Source: Streptomyces sp. NBC_00249 (lineage in GTDB: Bacteria > Actinomycetota > Actinomycetes > Streptomycetales > Streptomycetaceae). From it: a stretch of DNA of 64,000 nucleotides. Under the pieces are notes generated by a model. It was not told where the DNA came from. It saw only the letters and a list, made by a program, of their open reading frames with translations, and ran no database searches. Both the position numbers and the translations under genes were made by a program. Location of the stretch: positions 310,001 to 374,000 of the forward strand of contig NZ_JAPEMV010000008.1 of assembly GCF_026342355.1 (NCBI RefSeq), in the 5' to 3' direction. Of the stretch, positions 42,989 through 50,757 are shown piece after piece (position 1 is the stretch's first letter; every line of letters begins with the position of its first letter).

Positions 42989-43920
42989 GCGGCGGCCTGC
43001 CCATGACCGTCCCGGCCCCCGGGCTGCCCGCCCGGGTGCGGATCCACGAGGTCGGTGCCCGCGACGGGCTGCAGAACGAGAAGACGGCCGTCCCCACCGC
43101 GGTCAAGGCGGAGTTCGTCCACCGCCTGGCCGCCGCCGGTCTGACGACCATCGAGGCGACCAGCTTCGTGCACCCCAAGTGGGTGCCCCAGCTCGCGGAC
43201 GCCGAGGAGCTGTTCCCGCTGCTCGGCGACGTCACGGCGGCGCTGCCCGTGCTCGTCCCCAACGAGCGCGGCCTCGACCGCGCGCTCGCTCTCGGGGCCA
43301 CCCGGATCGCGGTGTTCGGTTCGGCGACGGAGACCTTCGCCTCGCGCAACCTCAACCGGACCGTCGCCGAGTCGCTCGCCATGTTCGAGCCCGTCGTGGC
43401 CCGCGCCAAGCAGGAGGACGCGCACGTCCGCGGCTACCTCTCCATGTGCTTCGGCGACCCCTGGGAGGGCCCGGTCCCGGTCCACCAGGTGGTCCGGGTC
43501 GCCAAGGCCCTGCTCGACCTCGGCTGCGACGAGCTCAGCCTCGGCGACACCATCGGCGTCGCCACGCCGGGGCACGTCCAGGCCCTGCTGAGCGCCCTCA
43601 ACGAGGAGGGGGTGGCGACCGACCGGATCGGCGTGCACTTCCACGACACCTACGGCCAGGCCCTCTCCAACACCCTCGCCGCGCTCCAGCACGGCGTGAC
43701 CACGGTCGACGCCTCCGCCGGCGGCCTCGGCGGCTGCCCGTACGCCAAGAGCGCCACCGGCAACCTCGCCACCGAGGACCTGGTGTGGATGCTCGACGGC
43801 CTCGGCATCGAGACCGGGGTCGACCTGGCCGCCCTCACCGCCACGAGCGTGTGGATGGCCGAACAGCTGGGGCGACCCAGCCCCTCCCGTACCGTCCGCG
43901 CCCTCTCCCACAAGGAGTAA
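42985..43920 (+). CDS. hmgL: Hydroxymethylglutaryl-CoA lyase
   Basis: 311 residues; splits HMG-CoA to acetoacetate and acetyl-CoA, the last step of leucine breakdown. TIM barrel with the N-terminal catalytic motif RIHEVGARDGLQNEK, the metal histidines in GVHFHDTYGQALSN, and the C-terminal flexible loop cysteine in GGLGGCPYAKSATGN. Its ATG overlaps the stop of the alpha-subunit gene (ATGA), so translation is coupled. Confidence 0.95.
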   Translation: MSGGLPMTVPAPGLPARVRIHEVGARDGLQNEKTAVPTAVKAEFVHRLAAAGLTTIEATSFVHPKWVPQLADAEELFPLLGDVTAALPVLVPNERGLDRALALGATRIAVFGSATETFASRNLNRTVAESLAMFEPVVARAKQEDAHVRGYLSMCFGDPWEGPVPVHQVVRVAKALLDLGCDELSLGDTIGVATPGHVQALLSALNEEGVATDRIGVHFHDTYGQALSNTLAALQHGVTTVDASAGGLGGCPYAKSATGNLATEDLVWMLDGLGIETGVDLAALTATSVWMAEQLGRPSPSRTVRALSHKE

Positions 43921-43928
43921 CGAAGACC

Positions 43929-45089
43929 ATGGCCCTCGACCACCGGCTCACCCCCGAGCACGAGGAACTCCGCCGCACCGTAGAGGCGTTCGCGCACGAC
44001 GTGGTCGCGCCGAAGATCGGCGACCTGTACGAGCGGCACGAGTTCCCGTACGAGATCGTCCGCGAGATGGGCCGCATGGGCCTGTTCGGCCTGCCCTTCC
44101 CGGAGGAGTACGGCGGCATGGGCGGCGACTACCTCGCCCTCGGCATCGCCCTGGAGGAGCTGGCCCGCGTCGACTCCTCGGTCGCGATCACCCTGGAGGC
44201 GGGCGTCTCGCTGGGCGCCATGCCGATCTTCCTCTTCGGTACCGAGGAGCAGAAGCGGGAGTGGCTGCCGAAGATGTGCGCGGGCGAGGTGCTGGGCGCC
44301 TTCGGCCTGACCGAGCCGGACGGCGGTTCGGACGCGGGCGGCACCCGCACCACGGCCGTCAAGGACGGCGACGAGTGGGTGATCAACGGCTCGAAGTGCT
44401 TCATCACCAACTCCGGTACGGACATCACCGGGCTGGTCACCGTCACCGCCGTGACGGGCCGCAAGGCGGACGGCCGCCCGGAGATCTCCTCGATCATCGT
44501 CCCGTCCGGCACCCCCGGCTTCACGGTGGCCGCCCCGTACTCGAAGGTCGGCTGGAACTCCTCGGACACCCGCGAGCTGTCCTTCCAGGACGTACGCGTC
44601 CCGCTCGCCAACCTGGTGGGCCAGGAGGGCCGCGGCTACGCGCAGTTCCTGCGGATCCTCGACGAGGGCCGCATCGCCATCTCGGCGCTGGCCACCGGCC
44701 TCGCGCAGGGCTGCGTGGACGAGTCGGTGAAGTACGCGAAGGAGCGCAAGGCCTTCGGCCGGCCGATCGGCGACAACCAGGCCATCCAGTTCAAGCTGGC
44801 GGACATGGAGATGCGCGCCCACATGGCGCGGGTCGGCTGGCGCGACGCCGCCTCGCGGCTGGTGGCCGGGGAGCCGTTCAAGAAGGAGGCGGCCATCGCG
44901 AAGCTGTACTCCTCGACGGTGGCCGTGGACAACGCCCGTGAGGCCACGCAGATCCACGGCGGGTACGGGTTCATGAACGAGTACCCGGTGGCCCGGATGT
45001 GGCGGGACTCCAAGATCCTGGAGATCGGTGAGGGCACCAGCGAGGTGCAGCGCATGCTGATCGCCCGTGAGCTGGGCTTCGCCGGCTGA
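43929..45089 (+). CDS. acdH: Acyl-CoA dehydrogenase of branched/short-chain type (AcdH-like)
   Basis: 386 residues; FAD-dependent oxidation of branched or short acyl-CoA. Motifs: GLTEPDGGSDAGGTRTTAV, IHGGYGFMNEYPVARMWRDS and, near the C-terminus, IGEGTSEVQRMLIARELGF. The Glu in GEGTSE is the normal catalytic base of short-chain enzymes. Isovaleryl-CoA dehydrogenases typically lack it there, so a broader branched-chain role (isobutyryl- or 2-methylbutyryl-CoA) fits at least as well. S. coelicolor acdH, known to act in branched amino acid catabolism, has the same position before desE (recollection). It starts 8 bp after hmgL. Confidence 0.92.
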   Translation: MALDHRLTPEHEELRRTVEAFAHDVVAPKIGDLYERHEFPYEIVREMGRMGLFGLPFPEEYGGMGGDYLALGIALEELARVDSSVAITLEAGVSLGAMPIFLFGTEEQKREWLPKMCAGEVLGAFGLTEPDGGSDAGGTRTTAVKDGDEWVINGSKCFITNSGTDITGLVTVTAVTGRKADGRPEISSIIVPSGTPGFTVAAPYSKVGWNSSDTRELSFQDVRVPLANLVGQEGRGYAQFLRILDEGRIAISALATGLAQGCVDESVKYAKERKAFGRPIGDNQAIQFKLADMEMRAHMARVGWRDAASRLVAGEPFKKEAAIAKLYSSTVAVDNAREATQIHGGYGFMNEYPVARMWRDSKILEIGEGTSEVQRMLIARELGFAG

Positions 45090-45128
45090 CGGCGGGCGCC
45101 CTCGCGCGGGGCGCGGGGAAGGGCACTG

Positions 45129-45170
45129 AGTAAGGGGACCCGAAAAACAAAGGGTCCCCTTACTGCTTTT
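45129..45170 (+). terminator. Strong intrinsic terminator after the leucine operon
   Basis: Perfect 13-base arms AGTAAGGGGACCC/GGGTCCCCTTACT enclose an A-rich 10-base loop and are followed by GCTTTT. It insulates the iron-regulated promoter just downstream. Confidence 0.9.
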
Positions 45171-45174
45171 GGCC

Positions 45175-45191
45175 AAGGTTAGGCTAACCTT
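45175..45191. promoter_or_regulatory. Iron box (DmdR1/IdeR operator) before desE
   Basis: AAGGTTAGGCTAACCTT is a perfect palindrome matching the actinobacterial iron box TTAGGTTAGGCTAACCTAA in its core. It lies 58 bp before the desE start, so desE is repressed when iron is plentiful. Confidence 0.93.
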
Positions 45192-45248
45192 CCCCCGAAC
45201 GGCCGCACCCCCGACGGTCGCCCCGTACGTACGAAAGCGGACTTCGCC

Positions 45249-46292
45249 ATGCCCAAGCCCAGAAGCTCCTTCCTCACCCGCCGCGGCCTGATCGCCACCG
45301 GCGGCGCCCTCGGCCTCGTCGCGGCCCTCACGGCCTGCGGTGGCGCCGACAAGGCGAAGGACGGTGCGGACGACAAGGGCTCCACCGCCGCCTCGGGCCC
45401 CTGGACGTTCAAGGACGACCTGGGCAAGGACGTCACCGCCAAGTCGACGCCGAAGAACATCGTCGCCTTCACCGGCACCGCGGCCGCGCTGTCCGACTAC
45501 GGCGTCCAGGTCAAGGGCGTCTTCGGCCCGACCAAGCTGGCCGACGGCAAGCCGGACCCGCAGGCGGGCACGATGGACATCTCCAAGGTGGAGATCCTCG
45601 GCAACGCCTACGACGAGTTCAACGTCGAGAAGTACGCGGCCCTGAAGCCCGAGCTGCTGGTCACCAACACCTGGGACGGCACGTACTGGTACGTGCCCGA
45701 GGCCTCCAAGGACAAGATCCTCAAGCTGGCCCCGGCCGCCGCCGTCGGTGTGGGCGGCGACGTCTCCATGGACAAGGCCCTGAGCCGCACGGCGGACCTC
45801 GCCAAGTCCCTGGGCGCCGACCTGAACGCCAAGAAGGCCGTCGACGCGAAGGCCCGCTTCGAGGCGGCTTCCGCCAAGCTCCGCGAGGCCACCAAGGCCA
45901 ACCCGGGCGTCAAGGTGCTCGTCGGCTCCGGCGCCGACCAGCTGTTCTACGTCTCCACCCCCAAGACCTCGGCCGACCTGAAGTACTTCGAGTCCCTGGG
46001 CGTCGAGTTCGTCTCCCCGGAGCAGGACAAGCTGGATGCGGGCGGCTTCTTCGAGTCCCTCAGCTGGGAGAACGCCGGCAAGTACAAGGCCGACGTCATC
46101 CTGCTCGACAACCGCAGCGCCACCCTGCAGCCGGAGGCCCTGAAGGCGAAGCCCACCTGGGCCGAGCTGCCCGCGGTCAAGGCCGGCCAGGTCGCCCCGC
46201 GCGTGACCGAGCCGATCTTCTCGTACGAGAAGTGCGCGCAGATCCTGGAAGACCTCGCGAAGACCATCCAGAACGCCAAGAAGGTCAGCTGA
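45249..46292 (+). CDS. desE: Ferrioxamine-binding lipoprotein (DesE)
   Basis: 347 residues; substrate-binding lipoprotein for ferric hydroxamate siderophores. The signal peptide has twin arginines (TRRGLIATGGALGLVAALTAC) and a lipobox LTAC with Cys30. The mature part has the class III periplasmic-binding fold, with TPKNIVAFTGTAAALSDYGV and LVTNTWDGTYWYVPEASKDK. An iron box controls it. In S. coelicolor DesE lies between acdH and the des operon, as here. The ABC permease and ATPase are not in the window. Confidence 0.93.
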   Translation: MPKPRSSFLTRRGLIATGGALGLVAALTACGGADKAKDGADDKGSTAASGPWTFKDDLGKDVTAKSTPKNIVAFTGTAAALSDYGVQVKGVFGPTKLADGKPDPQAGTMDISKVEILGNAYDEFNVEKYAALKPELLVTNTWDGTYWYVPEASKDKILKLAPAAAVGVGGDVSMDKALSRTADLAKSLGADLNAKKAVDAKARFEAASAKLREATKANPGVKVLVGSGADQLFYVSTPKTSADLKYFESLGVEFVSPEQDKLDAGGFFESLSWENAGKYKADVILLDNRSATLQPEALKAKPTWAELPAVKAGQVAPRVTEPIFSYEKCAQILEDLAKTIQNAKKVS

Positions 46293-46342
46293 CCCTCGGC
46301 GCCCCACCGCGCCGCACCTGAATCCCTGGGGGGACTCTCCGC

Positions 46343-47245
46343 ATGACCACCGCCGCATCCGACACCCCGGCCGCCGTGCACTTCAAGTTCTTCACGCTCG
46401 AAGTGCTGCGCACCCGCCGGCTCGGCCACTCCTTCCTGCGGGTCACCTTCGGCGGGGAGTCCCTGGCGGACTTCCGCTCGGGCGGCTTCGACCAGAGCCT
46501 GTCGCTCTTCCTGCCGCCGCCGCACCAGGAGCACACCGAGCTGCCCTCCACCGAGGAGGACACCTGGTTCGGGGCCTGGCGCGCGATGCCGGAGCAGGAG
46601 CGCCCGGTGATGCGCTCGTACACGGTGCGCGAGCAGCGGCGCACGGAGGCGGGCGCGGACGAGGTCGACATCGACTTCGTCCTGCACGGGGACTCCTCCC
46701 CCGCGTCCCGCTGGGCGGGCAAGGCCGTGACCGGGCGCCGCATCATGGCGATCGGTCCGGCCGTCGCGGAGAACAAGTCCGTGCGCTTCCAGCCGCCGGC
46801 CGCCACCGACGCGGTGCTGATGTACGCGGACGAGACGGCGCTGCCGGCCGCCGCGGCCATCCTGGAGCGGCTCGCCGACGGCACCCCGGTGAAGGCCTGG
46901 TTCGAGGTCCCGCACGCGGACGACCGCATCGACCTGGCGGCGCCCGCCGGCGCGGACATCACCTGGATCGTGCGCGAGCCGGGCGCGGGTCCGGCCCGGG
47001 CCGAGCGGGTCGTGGCCGAGGTGCGCGCGGCGGAGCTGCCGGCGGACGGGACCCCGTACGCGTGGCTCGCGGGTGAGGCGGGCACCATTCGCGCGGTACG
47101 CCGCCACCTGGTGCAGGAACGTTCCATCGACCGGCGCGCGGTGCGCTTCACCGGCTACTGGCGGCTCGGCGCCAGCGAGGAGCAGCTCCTCGCCGAGGCG
47201 TACGCGGGCAAGGGCCCCAGCGAGGACCCCGCGTCCGAGCTGTAG
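46343..47245 (+). CDS. Siderophore-interacting protein (ferric-siderophore reductase)
   Basis: 300 residues; ViuB/SIP family flavoprotein that releases iron from imported siderophore by reduction. The FAD-binding RxYT motif is in MRSYTVREQRR. The NAD(P)H domain includes VLMYADETALPAAAAILE, AWLAGEAGTIRAVRRHLV and the C-terminal GYWRLGASEEQLLAEAY. It is 50 bp downstream of desE and shares its iron control. A terminator and a second iron box follow. Confidence 0.92.
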   Translation: MTTAASDTPAAVHFKFFTLEVLRTRRLGHSFLRVTFGGESLADFRSGGFDQSLSLFLPPPHQEHTELPSTEEDTWFGAWRAMPEQERPVMRSYTVREQRRTEAGADEVDIDFVLHGDSSPASRWAGKAVTGRRIMAIGPAVAENKSVRFQPPAATDAVLMYADETALPAAAAILERLADGTPVKAWFEVPHADDRIDLAAPAGADITWIVREPGAGPARAERVVAEVRAAELPADGTPYAWLAGEAGTIRAVRRHLVQERSIDRRAVRFTGYWRLGASEEQLLAEAYAGKGPSEDPASEL

Positions 47246-47280
47246 AAGCCAACTCACGTATCCCGTACGGCACTTGAGGC

Positions 47281-47306
47281 AGGGCCCCGACTCCGGTCGG
47301 GGCCCT
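47281..47306 (+). terminator. Hairpin terminator after the siderophore reductase gene
   Basis: Arms AGGGCCCCGAC/GTCGGGGCCCT enclose a four-base loop, followed by CTCC without a T-run. Confidence 0.75.
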
Positions 47307-47322
47307 CTCCATTTGGCCGAAA

Positions 47323-47345
47323 GCTTAGGTTAGGCTAACCTAAGC
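47323..47345. promoter_or_regulatory. Iron box before desA
   Basis: A perfect 23-bp palindrome whose core TTAGGTTAGGCTAACCTAA is the consensus iron box of actinobacteria. It ends 46 bp before the desA start. It is a better match than the box before desE, predicting tighter repression of siderophore synthesis than of uptake. Confidence 0.95.
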
Positions 47346-47391
47346 ATCGCACCCCACCCCCCATGCCCACCCCCTGCCCGGAGGAAAGTTG

Positions 47392-48885
47392 ATGCGTTCG
47401 CATCTGCTGAACGAGACGACCGCGGACCTCTACCGGCGTTCCGTCACCGAGGGCGTCGACCGCGTCGCCGCCAAACTCGCGACCACGGAACGGCCCCACA
47501 CCGGCATATCCGTCGACGAACTCGCTCCGGTCATCGACGGGATCGACCTCGACAAGCCGCTGGGCGACGCCTCCGCCGCCCTCGACGAACTGGAGAACGT
47601 CTACCTGCGCGACGCGGTGTACTTCCACCACCCGCGCTACCTGGGCCACCTCAACTGCCCGGTCGTCATCCCCGCGGTCGTCGGCGAGGCCGTCCTCTCC
47701 GCCGTCAACTCCTCCCTCGACACCTGGGACCAGTCCATCGGCGGCACGCTCATCGAGCGCCGCCTGATCGACTGGACCGCCCGGCGCATCGGCCTCGGCC
47801 CGGCCGCGGACGGCATCTTCACCTCCGGCGGCAGCCAGTCGAACTTCCACGCGCTGCTCCTGGCCCGCGACGAGGCCTGCCGGATCGTGATGAAGCGGGC
47901 GCTGGGCGAGGGCGTCGAGCTCACCAAGGCCGAGCTCCTGCCGAAGCTGCGCATCTTCACCTCCGAGGCCAGCCACTTCAGCGTGCAGAAGTCCGCCGCC
48001 ATGCTGGGCCTGGGCTACGAGGCCGTGATCTCCGTCCCGGTCGACCGCAACCGCCGCATGGACACCTCGGTGCTCGCGCTGGAGCTGGAGAACTGCGCCG
48101 CCGAGGGCCTCTTCCCGATGGCCGTCGTCGCCACCGCCGGCACCACCGACTTCGGGTCCATCGACCCGCTCCCCGAGATCGCCCGCCTGGCCGCCGAGCA
48201 CTCCGCGTGGATGCACGTGGACGCCGCCTACGGCTGCGGACTGCTGATCTCGCCCACCCGCCGGCACCTCCTCGACGGCATCGAGCTGGCCGACTCGGTC
48301 ACGGTCGACTACCACAAGTCCTTCTTCCAGCCCGTGAGCTCCAGCGCCATGCTGGTCCGGGACCGGGACACCCTCAAGCACGCCACGTACCACGCGGACT
48401 ACCTGAACCCGCGCCGGATGGCCGAGGAGCGGATCCCGAACCAGGTCGACAAGTCCATCCAGACCACGCGCCGCTTCGACGCCCTCAAGCTCTGGATGAC
48501 CCTGCGCGTCATGGGCGCCGACGGCCTCGGCTCGCTCTTCGACGAGGTCGTCGACCTGGCCGCCGCCGGCTACGAGGTCATCGCCTCCGACCCGCGCTTC
48601 GAGGTCGTCGTCGAACCGCAGATCTCCACCCTGGTCTTCCGCTACGTCCCCACCGCCGACGCCGCGCGCGCCGACCTCCTCGACGAGGCCCAGCTGCACG
48701 CCCGCAAGGCCCTGTTCGCCTCCGGTGAGGCCGTCGTGGCCGGCACCAAGGTGGACGGGAAGCAGTACCTGAAGTTCACCCTCCTCAACCCGCAGACCAC
48801 GACGGACGACATCGCAGCCGTCCTCGACCTTCTTGCCGCACACGCCGAGCAGTTCCTGGGAGAGTCCCTTGCCGTCCACCGTTAA
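47392..48885 (+). CDS. desA: Lysine decarboxylase of desferrioxamine synthesis (DesA)
   Basis: 497 residues; PLP enzyme making cadaverine from lysine, the first step of desferrioxamine. Group II decarboxylase motifs: FTSGGSQSNFHALLLARDEA, WMHVDAAYGCGLLISP, and the PLP lysine in TVDYHKSFFQPVSSSAML. The ATG at 47392 follows GGAGGAAAGTTG. It is the first gene of the desABCD operon and overlaps desB by 17 bp. Confidence 0.96.
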   Translation: MRSHLLNETTADLYRRSVTEGVDRVAAKLATTERPHTGISVDELAPVIDGIDLDKPLGDASAALDELENVYLRDAVYFHHPRYLGHLNCPVVIPAVVGEAVLSAVNSSLDTWDQSIGGTLIERRLIDWTARRIGLGPAADGIFTSGGSQSNFHALLLARDEACRIVMKRALGEGVELTKAELLPKLRIFTSEASHFSVQKSAAMLGLGYEAVISVPVDRNRRMDTSVLALELENCAAEGLFPMAVVATAGTTDFGSIDPLPEIARLAAEHSAWMHVDAAYGCGLLISPTRRHLLDGIELADSVTVDYHKSFFQPVSSSAMLVRDRDTLKHATYHADYLNPRRMAEERIPNQVDKSIQTTRRFDALKLWMTLRVMGADGLGSLFDEVVDLAAAGYEVIASDPRFEVVVEPQISTLVFRYVPTADAARADLLDEAQLHARKALFASGEAVVAGTKVDGKQYLKFTLLNPQTTTDDIAAVLDLLAAHAEQFLGESLAVHR

Positions 48886-50170
48886 GCCCCACGACTTCAT
48901 CGGAATCGGTCTGGGCCCGTTCAACCTGGGACTCGCCTGCCTGACCGCACCGATCGACGAACTCGACGGCCTCTTCATCGAGTCGAAGCCGCACTTCGAG
49001 TGGCACGCCGGGATGTTCCTGGACGGCGCGCACCTGCAGACGCCGTTCATGTCGGACCTGGTCACCCTCGCCGACCCGACCTCTCCCTTCTCCTTCCTGA
49101 ACTACCTGAAGGACAAGGACCGGCTGTACTCCTTCTACATCCGGGAGAACTTCTACCCGCTGCGGGCCGAGTACAACGACTACTGCCGCTGGGCCGCCGA
49201 CCGGCTCGACAACGTCCGGTGGTCGACCTCCGTCACCGAGGTCACCTACGACGAGGCCGCCGGGCTCTACGAGGTCCACACCGACGGGGGCGAGACCCAC
49301 CTCGCCCGCCGCCTGGTCCTGGGCACGGGCACCCCGCCCTTCGTCCCCGGGTCCTGCGCGAACCTCGGCGGCGACTTCCTGCACAACTCCTCGTACATGC
49401 AGAACAAGGCGGAGCTGCAGAAGAAGAAGTCGATCACCCTGGTCGGCTCCGGCCAGAGCGCGGCCGAGATCTACTACGACCTCCTCGCGGAGATCGACAC
49501 GTACGGCTACCAGCTCAACTGGGTCACCCGCTCCCCGCGCTTCTTCCCCCTCGAGTACACGAAGCTGACGCTGGAGATGACCTCCCCCGAGTACGTGGAC
49601 TACTTCCACGCGCTCCCGGAGGAGACCCGGTACCGCCTGGAGACCCAGCAGAAGAACCTCTTCAAGGGCATCGACGGCGACCTGATCAACGCCATCTTCG
49701 ACCTGCTCTACCAGAAGAAGATCAGCATGCCGGGCGCCGTCCCGACCACCCTGCTGACCAACACCTCGCTGAACAGCACGGCGTACGACACCACCACGGG
49801 CAGCTACACCCTGGGGCTGCGCCAGGAGGAGCAGGAGCGGGACTTCTCCCTCACCTCCGAGGGCCTGGTCCTGGCCACCGGCTACAAGTACGTGGTGCCC
49901 GAGTTCCTGAACCCGGTGCGCTCCCGTCTGAACTTCGACGGCCACGGCCGGCTCGACGCCGCCCGCAACTACGCCGTGGACACCACCGGCCGCGCCGTCT
50001 TCCTGCAGAACGGCACGACCCACAACCACTCCCTCACCTCGCCCGACCTGGGCATGGCCGCGTACCGCAACGCGTACATCATCAGTGAGCTGCTCGGCCG
50101 CGAGTACTACAAGGTCGAGAAGTCCATCGCGTTCCAGCAGTTCGCAGCCCCGGAAGGCACGCACGCATGA
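48869..50170 (+). CDS. desB: Cadaverine N-hydroxylase (DesB), TTG start
   Basis: 433 residues; FAD/NADPH-dependent N-hydroxylation of cadaverine. FAD motif FIGIGLGPFNLGLACL near the N-terminus, NADPH motif ITLVGSGQSAAEIYYDLL in the middle, and the C-terminal LVLATGYKYVVPEFL (ATGY motif). I chose the TTG at 48869 because GGGAGAG stands three bases upstream and the FAD motif then begins at residue 9. The gene overlaps desA, and its own stop overlaps the desC ATG. Confidence 0.93.
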   Translation: MPSTVKPHDFIGIGLGPFNLGLACLTAPIDELDGLFIESKPHFEWHAGMFLDGAHLQTPFMSDLVTLADPTSPFSFLNYLKDKDRLYSFYIRENFYPLRAEYNDYCRWAADRLDNVRWSTSVTEVTYDEAAGLYEVHTDGGETHLARRLVLGTGTPPFVPGSCANLGGDFLHNSSYMQNKAELQKKKSITLVGSGQSAAEIYYDLLAEIDTYGYQLNWVTRSPRFFPLEYTKLTLEMTSPEYVDYFHALPEETRYRLETQQKNLFKGIDGDLINAIFDLLYQKKISMPGAVPTTLLTNTSLNSTAYDTTTGSYTLGLRQEEQERDFSLTSEGLVLATGYKYVVPEFLNPVRSRLNFDGHGRLDAARNYAVDTTGRAVFLQNGTTHNHSLTSPDLGMAAYRNAYIISELLGREYYKVEKSIAFQQFAAPEGTHA

Positions 50171-50757
50171 GCACCACCACCGACATCCTCTTCACCCGCG
50201 AGGACGCCGCCCTCGGCGCCTTCGAGATCCGCCCGCTGGACCCGCACGCCGACGCCGAGCTGCTGCACGGCTGGGTCACCCACCCCAAGGCCGCGTTCTG
50301 GATGATGCAGGACGCCACCCTCGCGGTCGTGGAGAGCGAGTACGCGAAGATCGTCGCGGCCGAGCACCACCAGGCCTTCATCGGCCTCCACGAGGGCCGC
50401 CCCGCCTTCCTCATGGAGAGCTACGACCCGGCGCACCTGGAACTGGTCGGCCTGTACGAGGCCCAGCCCGGCGACGTCGGCATGCACTTCCTCGTCGCCC
50501 CCACCGAGACCCCGGTCAGCGGCTTCACCCGCGCCGTGATCACCACGGTGATGGCCGCCCTCTTCGCCGACCCCGCGAACCTGCGCGTCGTCGTCGAGCC
50601 GGACGTCCGCAACACCGCCGTCCACGCCCTGAACGAGGCCGTCGGCTTCGTCCCCGACGGCCCGGTCCGCAAGCCCGAGAAGGAAGCCCTCCTCAGCTTC
50701 TGCACCCGCGCCCAGTTCGAAGCCGCCACCGGCATCACCCAGGAGGTCTCGATATGA
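50167..50757 (+). CDS. desC: Acyltransferase of desferrioxamine synthesis (DesC)
   Basis: 196 residues; GNAT-fold IucB-like enzyme that acylates N-hydroxycadaverine with succinyl-, acetyl- or another acyl-CoA. Family features: HGWVTHPKAAFWMMQDATLA, the GMHFLVAPTETPVSGFTRAV acyl-CoA loop, and VVVEPDVRNTAVHALNEAVGF. It overlaps both desB and desD by four bases (ATGA each). Confidence 0.94.
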   Translation: MSTTTDILFTREDAALGAFEIRPLDPHADAELLHGWVTHPKAAFWMMQDATLAVVESEYAKIVAAEHHQAFIGLHEGRPAFLMESYDPAHLELVGLYEAQPGDVGMHFLVAPTETPVSGFTRAVITTVMAALFADPANLRVVVEPDVRNTAVHALNEAVGFVPDGPVRKPEKEALLSFCTRAQFEAATGITQEVSI

